From the NCBI GenBank assembly GCA_017882285.1, contig JADGPS010000012.1, positions 1-51,156 of the forward strand: a DNA stretch of 51,156 nt. The letters are read 5' to 3'. Numbering within the stretch: position 1 is the first letter of the stretch; the number at the start of each line of letters is the position of its first letter. Of this stretch, positions 32,065-40,669 are shown one piece after another. A program made the translations under genes and the position numbers. The notes under the pieces are model-generated. The model saw only the letters and a list, made by a program, of their open reading frames with translations, did no database searches and was not told the origin of the DNA. The DNA is from Paludibacter sp. (GTDB taxonomy: Bacteria; Bacteroidota; Bacteroidia; Bacteroidales; Paludibacteraceae).

Positions 32065-33309
32065 ATGCAAAAGGACGATTTATCATTTGAAGGAAAAATA
32101 CTGCATACGCCTTATGCAAAAGACGATGTGTATGGCGCATTGAGTATGCCGGTGTATCAGAATGCTGCGTTTGAGTTTGACTCGGCGGAAGCAATGGAAG
32201 CTGCCTTCACAGGAAAATCGACGGAGCATACCTATTCACGGATTACCAATCCGACGGTGCAGTATTTCGAGGACCGTGTAAAAGTAATTACCGGTGCCCT
32301 GAGCGTAACGGCTTTGAATTCGGGCATGGCAGCCATCTCCAATGTCTTCTTCACATTGGCACAAAGCGGAAGCAATATCGTCACTTCGCGTCATTTGTTT
32401 GGAAATACTTATTCTTTTTTTGCTTCCACGCTGGCCGCTTTTGGAGTGGAAGTCCGCTTTTGCGACCTGACCAGCCCCGACGAAGTGGAAGCACATATTG
32501 ATGCCAACACCTGTGCGGTTTTTCTGGAGATTATTACCAATCCTCAAATGGAAGTGACCGATTTAGCCGCGCTTTCGGCAATAACCAAACAAAATGGTGT
32601 GCCCCTGGTGGCCGATACCACCATTGTTCCTTTCTGTGCTTTCAAAGCTGCTGATTTTGGAATCAATATTGAAGTTGTATCGGGCACCAAGTATATTTCG
32701 GGCGGAGCAACCGGACTTGGCGGATTGATTATCGATTACGGAAATTTCAACTGGCTTTCGTCGCCCAAGTTACACACCACGGCCAAAGAATTCGGTACGG
32801 CAGCTTTTACCTCCAAACTTCGCAAGGAAATTCACCGCAATCTGGGTGCGTACATGACTCCTCATGCTGCGTATATGCAAACCCTGGGACTGGAAACGCT
32901 GACCATTCGGTACGAACGTGCTACCAATACCTGCCTGAAACTGGCAACAAAACTGGAAAAACTGCCCGAAGTTGAATCGGTCAATTACACCGGCTTGCCT
33001 TCGAATAAATATCATGCATTGAGCCTGTCGCAGTTTGGCGACCGACCCGGAGCGATGTTTACATTTAATCTGGCATCGCGCGAAGCGTGTTTCCACTTTA
33101 TGAATAAACTGAACGTAGTGCGACGTGCTACAAACTTGTTCGACAATAAAACACTGGCTATTCATCCTGCCAGCACAATTTTTGGAACTTTTACCCCCGA
33201 AGTGCGCAAGGAAATGAACATATCGGACAAAACCATCCGCATTTCTGTGGGACTGGAAGATGTGGAAGATTTATTCAATGATATAAAAAATGCATTGAAA
33301 ATAATTTAA
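32065..33309 (+). CDS. O-acetylhomoserine sulfhydrylase / Cys-Met metabolism PLP enzyme
   Basis: A 414-aa protein from ATG at 32065 (the frame also has a TTG two codons earlier). PLP-fold landmarks are TYSRITNPTVQYFEDRV, ALNSGMAAIS, HLFGNTYSFF, and the lysine in VVSGTKYISGGATGLGG that binds PLP. The C-terminal half ends RISVGLEDVEDL. It is closest to MetY-type O-acetylhomoserine aminocarboxypropyltransferases, making homocysteine from sulfide; a gamma-lyase activity cannot be excluded. It has no methionine operon partners. Confidence 0.88.
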   Translation: MQKDDLSFEGKILHTPYAKDDVYGALSMPVYQNAAFEFDSAEAMEAAFTGKSTEHTYSRITNPTVQYFEDRVKVITGALSVTALNSGMAAISNVFFTLAQSGSNIVTSRHLFGNTYSFFASTLAAFGVEVRFCDLTSPDEVEAHIDANTCAVFLEIITNPQMEVTDLAALSAITKQNGVPLVADTTIVPFCAFKAADFGINIEVVSGTKYISGGATGLGGLIIDYGNFNWLSSPKLHTTAKEFGTAAFTSKLRKEIHRNLGAYMTPHAAYMQTLGLETLTIRYERATNTCLKLATKLEKLPEVESVNYTGLPSNKYHALSLSQFGDRPGAMFTFNLASREACFHFMNKLNVVRRATNLFDNKTLAIHPASTIFGTFTPEVRKEMNISDKTIRISVGLEDVEDLFNDIKNALKII

Positions 33310-33375
33310 AGAGTAAATTTAGTATATTCAATTCTCCTTTAATCAAATAATTATATATCAAATTTAGTTGCTGGA

Positions 33376-34197
33376 ATGAAAAAAAATATTGTTTTACTAT
33401 TAATTATAATATTAAATATATCAGAATCGTGTGCAAATAAGAAAAATATGGAAACGATAGTAAGTTTTGAAACATCTTATGGGAAAATCGTAGTAAAATT
33501 ATATCCGGAAACGGTTAAACATCATGATAATTTCGTTAAGTTAGTAAATGAAGGTTTTTATAAAGGGGTGTTATTTCATCGTATGATTGCCAATTTTATG
33601 ATTCAGGCCGGTGATCCTGACTCAAAGACGGCTAAATCTTCTGCTTCACTTGGTTCTGGTGATGTAGGTTATACTATTCCTGCTGAATTTATTTATCCAA
33701 AATATTATCACAAACGTGGAGCATTAGCAGCGGCTCGAGAAGGTGACCAAGCGAATCCGTTACAAGCTTCATCGGGTTGTCAGTTTTATATTATTCAGGG
33801 TAAAACATTTACCGACAGTCAATTGGATAGCATTGAACGAAATAATGAACATAAATTCGAAACAAAATTGTTTCAGGAAATTGTGAACAAAAAACAGGAT
33901 GAAGTAAAGCAATTTCGGTTGGAAGGCAGTCAGCTTAAATTAGATGCTTTGCGAGATTCTATATTAGCAGAAGTTCACACACATATGAAAAATCACCCGA
34001 CTTATAAATTAACACCGCAACAACGTTCTGATTATAAAATAGTTGGTGGCACACCGCATTTAGATGGTGCCTATACCGTATTTGGGGAGGTAATTGAAGG
34101 CTTGGATATTGTTGAAAAAATTTCGAAAGCTCAAACCGGAAAAAATGATAGACCGTTACAGGATATAAAGGTAATAAAAGCTGAAGTTCTAAAATAG
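33376..34197 (+). CDS. Cyclophilin-type peptidyl-prolyl isomerase, probable lipoprotein
   Basis: A 273-aa protein. A lipoprotein-like signal MKKNIVLLLIIILNISESC precedes a cyclophilin core: YGKIVVKLYPETVKHHDNFVKL, GVLFHRMIANFMIQAGDP, and SSGCQFYIIQGKTF. A helical, charged insert (~155-225: NNEHKFETKLFQEIVNKKQDEV) interrupts the core before the final GGTPHLDGAYTVFGEV. It probably folds periplasmic proteins. Confidence 0.9.
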   Translation: MKKNIVLLLIIILNISESCANKKNMETIVSFETSYGKIVVKLYPETVKHHDNFVKLVNEGFYKGVLFHRMIANFMIQAGDPDSKTAKSSASLGSGDVGYTIPAEFIYPKYYHKRGALAAAREGDQANPLQASSGCQFYIIQGKTFTDSQLDSIERNNEHKFETKLFQEIVNKKQDEVKQFRLEGSQLKLDALRDSILAEVHTHMKNHPTYKLTPQQRSDYKIVGGTPHLDGAYTVFGEVIEGLDIVEKISKAQTGKNDRPLQDIKVIKAEVLK

Positions 34198-34216
34198 TTT
34201 TTTTAGTTGACAGTTA

Positions 34217-35731
34217 TCATTGATGTTCAGCTCTCAATAAATCATTTACAGTTTTTACAGGATTAAATGTATCAATAGGTACTTCTACGAAAATAGTATT
34301 CCAATCGCTCATAGCTCCGTTCCAAAGTCCCGGAAGTTCGAGTGCTTTCAATTCTCTTCCACTTTTTGATTTTAGTGAAATAAATCCGGTGTTTTTATCC
34401 ACATAGTTGAGCAAATCAAATTTTTCTCCTTTATAATCCTTCATGCTACAAACCAAATCTACTGGGTTGAAATGGGTTGATTTCATCATTTTTTCTTTGT
34501 CGGCTGGGATTTCCAGATTAATTTGGGAACTTTCAAGAATTTGAGGTGAAACGGTTCCATCCGCATTAACCGTCAGAAAAGGTCCGCCGCCTGGCTCACC
34601 CACATTTTTCACCATACCACAAACCCGAATCGGGCGATTCAGTTTAATGAAAAGATATTTTCTTAATTCGTCATGCGAAAGTAACAGTAAATTTGTATGA
34701 TGATTATTTAAACGGACTTCGCAAAACTGAGCAATTATCGAAAGTTTAGCGTCGGAAATTGTGTTTTTTTCCAACTCACACAAATAAGCAAAGCATTGTT
34801 TCTGAAGGTTTACCAACACACCGGCAATCACTTTTTTATAAGTTACCGTGCTATCTTTAAGCGAATCGGGAACCACGTTGTCAATGTTTTTGATAAAAAC
34901 AATATCGCTGTTCAAATCATTCAGATTTTCGATTAAAGCACCGTGTCCACCCGGACGGAAAACCAATTCTCCTTTATCTCGGAAAGGTTGATTATTTTCA
35001 TCTGCTGCAATGGTATCAGTGGACTGTTTCTGTTTCGAAAATCGAACATCGAAGCTAACTCTGAATTTTTTTTCATAAGTATCAATTGTTTCGTTCAGAT
35101 GCTTTTCAAACAAAGTACGATGTTCTTTTGAAACTGTAAAATGAATGTTCACTTTACCCGAAGCAGCTGCATAAAGTGCACTTTCCACAAGATGTTCTTG
35201 CAATGGAGTGCGTTTTTCAGTAGGGTAGGAGTGAAATTTTAATAAGCCTTTTGGTAATGAACCGTAATTCAATCCCTTATCAGTTAATAAATTTTCAACA
35301 ATTGGTTTAAATTGTTTATTTTCAATTAATTTGTTGATTGATTTTCCATTGTTTTTTCGACAAATTTCATTAAGTTCTTCATAAAAAGCAAATTTTTTAA
35401 TCTCAGTAAAAAATTTCTTTTCAAAAACGGTGGTAGGTTCATTTCTTTCACTTTCCAAAAACTCGAAAAGATCTTTAAACATACGACTTGCAGCTCCTGA
35501 AGCTGGAACAAATTTAACGATAGTAGCATCGGATTGCAGATATTCTTCCCATTGATTCAAAATTGCAGTTATTTCATCTGCTTTTACTTGTAAAATTCCT
35601 TTGTCGGGTTCAGCTGCGCTCTGAATTCCCAGATAAGGAAAGCCGGTTGCAAAAGCATTCAGCTGTTCTTTGATTTTGTCGTAAGAAATTCCTTTCTTTT
35701 TCAGGATAATTTCATCTGTTGGAGATAACAT
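34217..35731 (-). CDS. DUF4301 family protein
   Basis: A 504-aa protein of the Bacteroidetes DUF4301 family. Conserved stretches are VKFVPASGAASRMFKDLFEFL, ELVFRPGGHGALIENLNDLNSDIVFIKNIDNV and GMVKNVGEPGGGPF, which together resemble a nucleotidyl- or sugar-nucleotidyltransferase core (inference from fold-like motifs). It is cytoplasmic. It ends 19 bp from the convergent cyclophilin stop. The substrate is unknown. Confidence 0.82.
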   Translation of the reverse strand: MLSPTDEIILKKKGISYDKIKEQLNAFATGFPYLGIQSAAEPDKGILQVKADEITAILNQWEEYLQSDATIVKFVPASGAASRMFKDLFEFLESERNEPTTVFEKKFFTEIKKFAFYEELNEICRKNNGKSINKLIENKQFKPIVENLLTDKGLNYGSLPKGLLKFHSYPTEKRTPLQEHLVESALYAAASGKVNIHFTVSKEHRTLFEKHLNETIDTYEKKFRVSFDVRFSKQKQSTDTIAADENNQPFRDKGELVFRPGGHGALIENLNDLNSDIVFIKNIDNVVPDSLKDSTVTYKKVIAGVLVNLQKQCFAYLCELEKNTISDAKLSIIAQFCEVRLNNHHTNLLLLSHDELRKYLFIKLNRPIRVCGMVKNVGEPGGGPFLTVNADGTVSPQILESSQINLEIPADKEKMMKSTHFNPVDLVCSMKDYKGEKFDLLNYVDKNTGFISLKSKSGRELKALELPGLWNGAMSDWNTIFVEVPIDTFNPVKTVNDLLRAEHQ

Positions 35732-35769
35732 TTTAATTTGATATGAAGGTTTATATTTTTAGTTTTCAG

Positions 35770-36816
35770 CTATTCTCCTACCTGTTTCTTTAAGATTTCA
35801 ATTTCATTTTTACGTTTATTTAATTCATTTATATAATCAGTAATTCGGATTAATAAATCATAATTAACTATTGTAAGTTTACCAAATGAATAATATGATT
35901 TTGTTGCATAATCAAGGGCTTTATCAATATCTCCATTAATTTCATAAGCAATGGCAATATTATTGGCTGCTTGTGCCTGAATCAGTGCATTTTTGGTATT
36001 ATTAAATGCATTTTCCCAGGAATTGATAGCAGATTTCCAATTTTTTACATAGACCGAATCCATCCCTTGTTTCATAAGTTTGTTATTTGGATTAAAGAAG
36101 AAACGATCTACTTTTTCCCAATAAGGAACAAATCTGTTAACTGATTTATGTCCGGTATCCAAAGCCCCATCAATCAATGCATCTACTCTCTTTGGGATAT
36201 CATTCATTACGTTTTGTCGATTATAACCTTCAGATTCCCAGTAAAGTGTATCAATAAATTGAATAGGAGTAACTTCAGGCTTATCAAGATAATGAATACT
36301 CCACGAAGTTTCAAATTTAACTTCCAACGAAGATAAAAAAGTACTACTTTCAGGAATAAAATACTCATTCAGATCATCATTCACTTTTATATTGTCAAGT
36401 GAAAGTATTACATTAGCTCCATTTGACTGACATAATTTTTTAACGAGTTCAAAGTTAAATTCAGAAGATTTGAAAAATTCAGTTCCTGTATTTACCGTAT
36501 TTGGTATAAGTTGCACCGACGAGAAAAAATCTTTTCCTTCCAAATCCTCAGTTAGAGCTCCTAAACAAAAAATGGCAAGACTGTCAGAAGATAGGCGTAT
36601 ATTTTTAACTTTTTCGTTTAGCCGTTGAGTTTTGTGTCCATAATTTGAAGGTTGAATAACGGTGTTATTTACAATTAATAAATTATTGGCATTCAGCTCA
36701 AAAGCTACTTTTGCCGGACGAAGTACATCCAGTGAAGTATAAAGTAATTTTGTGCATGAAGTAAAGAAAACAACTCCAAAAACAAGAAGAATGATTTTTA
36801 GTTTGTGTGTTTTCAT
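35770..36816 (-). CDS. DUF6340-like lipoprotein with C-terminal TPR
   Basis: A 348-aa protein with a lipoprotein signal (IILLVFGVVFFTSC). The following TSLDVLRPAKVAF and NNLLIVNNTVIQP match my recollection of the DUF6340 family. The C-terminus (~255-330) has TPR-like helices (SAINSWENAF; AQAANNIAIAYEINGDIDKALDYA). It is probably anchored at the outer membrane. Function unknown. Confidence 0.7.
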   Translation of the reverse strand: MKTHKLKIILLVFGVVFFTSCTKLLYTSLDVLRPAKVAFELNANNLLIVNNTVIQPSNYGHKTQRLNEKVKNIRLSSDSLAIFCLGALTEDLEGKDFFSSVQLIPNTVNTGTEFFKSSEFNFELVKKLCQSNGANVILSLDNIKVNDDLNEYFIPESSTFLSSLEVKFETSWSIHYLDKPEVTPIQFIDTLYWESEGYNRQNVMNDIPKRVDALIDGALDTGHKSVNRFVPYWEKVDRFFFNPNNKLMKQGMDSVYVKNWKSAINSWENAFNNTKNALIQAQAANNIAIAYEINGDIDKALDYATKSYYSFGKLTIVNYDLLIRITDYINELNKRKNEIEILKKQVGE

Positions 36817-36854
36817 GATAATTTCAAAATATTGTTATGTTGTAAAAATGTAAA

Positions 36855-37601
36855 TTATATGGTTAATTTCAATCCATCATAAGCCAAATGAATATGTTTC
36901 GGTAATTTATGATTAACCTGCTCATGCAAACCCATATCGTGGCTCATGTGTGTAAAATAAGTTTCTCGAGCTCCAATTTTGTTAGCTAAATCTATTGCTT
37001 CGTCAAGTGATAAATGCGAAATATGTTTGTTTGGCCTGAGTGCATTCAGTATTAAGATTTCGAGGTTTTTCAACAAATCGATTGATTTAGTATCAATCGT
37101 TTTCACATCGGTCAAATATGCGATTTTTCCAAATCTGAAGCCAAAAATAGGTAAAGTGGCATGTTTTATTCTGATTGGTTGAATTTCCAAGTCGTTAATT
37201 TTAAAATTATTTTCATCAATTTCATGTAATTGAATTAATGGAACACCCGGATATCTTTGATCACCAAAGCAATAGGGCATATTTCGTTGAATTATGTTTA
37301 AAACCTTTTTCTCAGCATAAAGTTGAGCTTCACCAAGCGGTCTTATGTCATCCAAACCTCCTACATGATCATAATGTTCGTGTGTCAATAAAATTCCTGA
37401 AAGATAATCAATGTTATTATTAATAAGTTGTTGGCGTAAATCCGGTCCACAATCAATTAAAATCTGGGTTTCCCCCTCTGTTATCAAAACTGATGCCCGT
37501 AAGCGCTTGTCTTTTTGATCAGACGAAGAGCAAACATCACATTTACAACCAATTTGTGGCACACCGGTTGAAGTCCCTGTTCCCAGAAAAAGAATATTCA
37601 T
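36855..37601 (-). CDS. PhnP-like metallo-beta-lactamase-fold hydrolase
   Basis: A 248-aa protein with FLGTGTSTGVPQIGCKCDVC at the N-terminus, the metal motif LLTHEHYDHVGGLDDIRPL, and later ligands in YLTDVKT and YFTHMSHDMG. The Cys pair in GCKCDVC is typical of the PhnP branch (cyclic phosphodiesterases). It begins 10 bp after the stop of the RsmF-like gene and is probably co-transcribed with it. It lacks a phn operon, so the native substrate is unclear. Confidence 0.85.
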   Translation of the reverse strand: MNILFLGTGTSTGVPQIGCKCDVCSSSDQKDKRLRASVLITEGETQILIDCGPDLRQQLINNNIDYLSGILLTHEHYDHVGGLDDIRPLGEAQLYAEKKVLNIIQRNMPYCFGDQRYPGVPLIQLHEIDENNFKINDLEIQPIRIKHATLPIFGFRFGKIAYLTDVKTIDTKSIDLLKNLEILILNALRPNKHISHLSLDEAIDLANKIGARETYFTHMSHDMGLHEQVNHKLPKHIHLAYDGLKLTI

Positions 37602-37611
37602 ATTTGATTTT

Positions 37612-38946
37612 TTATCTAAGATTCATTCTTATACGCCATTCCTGGGGATATAAATTATTACATCTGTTTCCGAGATTTTTAACCCAACCTAACCCTAGAC
37701 CTTTATAACAAATTAAAATGTATCCGCGACTTGAATCGGGTAGGCAAATGGCTTCTTTTTTTAAAAAAGAAATAGCCGTATTATAGTCAACATCAACAGT
37801 TTCAACTGATTTTAAGTTCAATTTTTTCGATAAGGCAATACTCGCTGAAGGTATAAAGTCCAAACCTTTAAATTCACCTAATAATATACCCGAATGCATA
37901 CACCTCAGTTTCATATTCAGTAACAAAAAGTCATTATATCTTTCTTTATCGTAAGCTTTCATCAGATTGTTTTCAGTTGTAATAATCCAACGTTCCGGTT
38001 CTGTTAAAGATAACGTTGGAACATAGCTTTTTGTTACAAATTTTATTCCTTTTTTTTGAATATTCTTACTTTTATACGTGTGATTTTCGATGGAGTTTTT
38101 TCTTAAAATTGATATAAAAAATCCTTCTCCTTTTGTTTTGTGAGGATAAAACCGATATCCAAAATCACTTGTTATTATATCTTTATTGCCTTGTAAATCA
38201 ATAGTTAATAAGTCTGCTCCGAGTTCTCTGCAAAACCATTGAACATTTTCTTCATTCTCTTCACGATTAAAAGTACAGGTGCTGTAAACTAAAATTCCAT
38301 CTGTTTTTAATGCGGTCCAAACCGAAGACACAATTTCGCGTTGTCGTGCAGCGCATAAAGTCACATTGTATTCGGACCATTCCTGAATAGCGCCTGAATC
38401 TTTTCGAAACATTCCTTCACCTGAACATGGAGCGTCAATGACAATTGCATCGAAAAATCCAGATAAAGAGGCAAAATCATTTGGTTTGTTATTTGTAACA
38501 ACTACATTCGGATTTCCCCATTTAATAAGGTTTTCAGCCAAAATATAAGCCCTTGAACGAATTATTTCATTACTAACCAATAAACAGCTTTCTGTTAAAG
38601 TTTGTGATAAAAGGGTTGACTTTCCTCCAGGAGCAGCACACAAATCCAAAACAGTTTGAGCATCCGGAAAATGTTGTTTTACGGCCTGTTCTAAAAACAT
38701 TGAACTGGCTTCCTGCACATAGTATGCTCCGGCGTGGAAAAGAGGATCGGCTGTAAAAAGTGGTCGTTCTTTTAAATAATAACCGGAATTACACCATGCA
38801 ACCTGCTCGTATGAAGGTTGATATGCATTTTTATTATTTACCCGAATGCTGGTTGGGGGATTTTCTTCAAGAGCTTTTTCAAATTCCTGATATTCTTTTC
38901 CCAATAATTTTTTTGTGTTGATGACAAAAGCTTCGGGTAAGTTCAT
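37612..38946 (-). CDS. RsmF-like rRNA (cytosine-C5) methyltransferase
   Basis: A 444-aa NOL1/NOP2/Sun-family enzyme. N-terminal PTSIRVNNKN, the AdoMet motif VLDLCAAPGGKSTLLSQ, motif IV IDAPCSGEGMFRKD with its Cys, and the catalytic Cys in VYSTCTFNREENEENV are all present. The C-terminal ~120 residues form the RNA-binding domain of RsmF-type enzymes. It methylates a cytosine in 16S rRNA or a related RNA. Confidence 0.92.
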   Translation of the reverse strand: MNLPEAFVINTKKLLGKEYQEFEKALEENPPTSIRVNNKNAYQPSYEQVAWCNSGYYLKERPLFTADPLFHAGAYYVQEASSMFLEQAVKQHFPDAQTVLDLCAAPGGKSTLLSQTLTESCLLVSNEIIRSRAYILAENLIKWGNPNVVVTNNKPNDFASLSGFFDAIVIDAPCSGEGMFRKDSGAIQEWSEYNVTLCAARQREIVSSVWTALKTDGILVYSTCTFNREENEENVQWFCRELGADLLTIDLQGNKDIITSDFGYRFYPHKTKGEGFFISILRKNSIENHTYKSKNIQKKGIKFVTKSYVPTLSLTEPERWIITTENNLMKAYDKERYNDFLLLNMKLRCMHSGILLGEFKGLDFIPSASIALSKKLNLKSVETVDVDYNTAISFLKKEAICLPDSSRGYILICYKGLGLGWVKNLGNRCNNLYPQEWRIRMNLR

Positions 38947-38964
38947 TTTTTCAGAAATAACAAT

Positions 38965-39105
38965 TTATAAAGCGTTTACGATTTTTGAGATTGTTTCAGT
39001 ATATTCAGTTTCTGATAATTATACTTTTTGAAGATTCATTTCGAAAATACCTCCGAATTCAAATTCTCCTTCGTATTTTGGTGCCAGATGAAAATGAAGA
39101 TGTAG
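38965..39105 (-). pseudogene. Decayed HIT-family (histidine triad) gene, C-terminal fragment
   Basis: The minus strand reads LHLHFHLAPKYEGEFEFGGI then FEMNLQKV, an in-frame TAA, and then LSETEYTETISKIVNAL before a final stop. HLHFHLAPKYEG is the histidine triad and its usual continuation, so this is the tail of a HIT nucleotide hydrolase. The N-terminal two thirds is gone. Confidence 0.65.
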
Positions 39106-39151
39106 TAATATAAATAATTATAAATTGATAGATCACAGAACTATAGATTGT

Positions 39152-39193
39152 TCAAAAAAAGAAAGCAGTGAGATGAAATGTCACTGCTTTCTT
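39152..39193 (-). terminator. Terminator of the small HTH gene
   Basis: Perfect 13-bp stem AAGAAAGCAGTGA / TCACTGCTTTCTT, loop of 9 nt, followed on the minus strand by TTTTTTT. It lies 18 bp beyond the stop. Confidence 0.88.
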
Positions 39194-39210
39194 GAAATTT
39201 AATCTCAGTT

Positions 39211-39465
39211 TTATACTTTTTTTGATTCTAAAATTCGCATTGCAATGTCCAGAATCTGAGTATCATCCAACATTACTAATCCTCCATCCGGTCCGGGTTC
39301 TATATGAACTCCACAACTTTTACCGTCTTTGTAGTCGTGTCCACCAAAATAATTGCGCACTGTTTCTTTTTCCAGACCAAGTTCTTCAGCGATCTTGGCC
39401 ATACTACCGCTTGGGAGCGCATCCTTTATTCTACGTAGTTCGTTGAATGTTATCGTTTTAGTCAT
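39211..39465 (-). CDS. Small helix-turn-helix DNA-binding protein
   Basis: An 84-aa protein. Residues ~18-40 (SGSMAKIAEELGLEKETVRNYF) form a helix-turn-helix. A glycine-rich stretch follows (YFGGHDYKDGKSCGVHIEPGPDGG), then a C-terminal helix. It looks like the small single-domain HTH proteins common in Bacteroidales. Target unknown. It has its own strong terminator. Confidence 0.75.
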   Translation of the reverse strand: MTKTITFNELRRIKDALPSGSMAKIAEELGLEKETVRNYFGGHDYKDGKSCGVHIEPGPDGGLVMLDDTQILDIAMRILESKKV

Positions 39466-39804
39466 GACATTAAGTATTAGAATTATTTATAAAATTGTGT
39501 TTCCTAAAGTGCAATAAACGTAGTGCATTCTTTTTAAATATCAAAATTATTTCGAAAGAATTTTTCCAAAAAAACAAAAAATAATTTATGATTTTCACAA
39601 GTTATTGATATGTAGGTTTTTATTTTTGTGGTAGAATTTAGATGTTTTAATTCTGCTTTATTTCTAATTTCTTTATTTGTTTACAATTTTATTCAATAAT
39701 GAACTATTGTATATCTAATTAATTAAATAGAAAATAAAATATTCCCCGAATATTAATAAAATCCTGAAAACTTTTTTGGGATTTTGTTGTTATAAAATGG
39801 AAAC

Positions 39805-39835
39805 TTGGAAACTATTAAAAGAAATTAGTTTCCAA
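39805..39835. promoter_or_regulatory. Inverted repeat, candidate TetR operator
   Basis: TTGGAAACTA (39805-39814) and TAGTTTCCAA (39826-39835) are perfect complements with an 11-nt spacer, 137 bp upstream of the tetR start. TetR proteins bind such palindromes. Confidence 0.45.
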
Positions 39836-39936
39836 TGTGTATTTTTAAAAGTCAATGTATCAGGCGAATATAATCACGTTTTATATTATTAACAAATAAA
39901 TAATTCAAAAGATAGTAATTAGACATATTCATTGTA

Positions 39937-39944
39937 TAATTTTG
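39937..39944 (+). promoter_or_regulatory. Putative -7 box (TAATTTTG) of the efflux operon
   Basis: TAATTTTG on the plus strand, 27 bp upstream of the tetR ATG at 39972. No clear -33 element. Confidence 0.4.
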
Positions 39945-39971
39945 CAGTGTTTTTTATTCTTAAAAATATTC

Positions 39972-40577
39972 ATGGAAAATCAAAGTGATAATATTGTAAT
40001 TGCTGCCGTCCGTTTGTTTGAGCAATTTGGCATACGAAGTGTTTCAATCGACAATGTTTGTAGTGAATTACACATTTCAAAAAAAACATTTTATACTTTT
40101 TTTCCACAAAAGGAAGACTTGGTAGATGCGGTTCTAACATATCAAAAAATAAATAATTACGAAAAATTTGAGAAACTGTTTAAGAACAAAAATGCAATAG
40201 ATTCGTTGATTGTCTCAATTAAGGAAATAAGAAAAGCATCGGAGACTGAATCTCAAACCTTGTTCTACGACTTACAAAAGTATTATCCAAAAGTTTTTGA
40301 GAAACACATGTCGAAGAATACTGATGAAATGAGACTTGGTTTCGAAATGAATTTGCGACAAGGAGTTAATGAGGGTTATTATAGAGAGGATTTGGATATT
40401 GAGTTGATTTCGTTGTTTCATTCGCTTCAAATAAAGAATACCTTTGAATTAATGCAACAGTTTCCTAAAAAATTTACTAAGAAACGTTTGGTTGATTTTT
40501 TTATTGACTTGATGATTCACTTAATAGCCAATGAAAAAGGGTTGAAATACATGGAGGAACATTATAATAAAGAATAG
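39972..40577 (+). CDS. TetR/AcrR-family regulator of the efflux operon
   Basis: A 201-aa protein from ATG at 39972 (MENQSDNIVIAA). The TetR HTH is at ~10-55: AAVRLFEQFGIRSVSIDNVCSELHISKKTFYTFFPQKEDLV. The ligand-binding half is helical without a recognisable subfamily. It is the first gene of a tetR-tolC-mfp-rnd run on the same strand, so it probably represses the pump. Confidence 0.9.
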   Translation: MENQSDNIVIAAVRLFEQFGIRSVSIDNVCSELHISKKTFYTFFPQKEDLVDAVLTYQKINNYEKFEKLFKNKNAIDSLIVSIKEIRKASETESQTLFYDLQKYYPKVFEKHMSKNTDEMRLGFEMNLRQGVNEGYYREDLDIELISLFHSLQIKNTFELMQQFPKKFTKKRLVDFFIDLMIHLIANEKGLKYMEEHYNKE

Positions 40578-40669
40578 ATGGTAGTTAGGAGCAGGTAGTG
40601 TCAAGTATTAAAGAAAAATAAACGAAGAAGTATAGTTAAAAATATCGATATAAATAATTTAATGTAAAT

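Larger units (their letters stand above)
39466..39971. other. Intergenic region upstream of the efflux operon
   Basis: 506 bp, AT-rich, no coding frame. It holds a 10-bp inverted repeat at 39805-39835 and a -7-like box TAATTTTG at 39937-39944. A weak AAAATCC/GGATTTT hairpin lies near 39759-39787. Confidence 0.55.
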
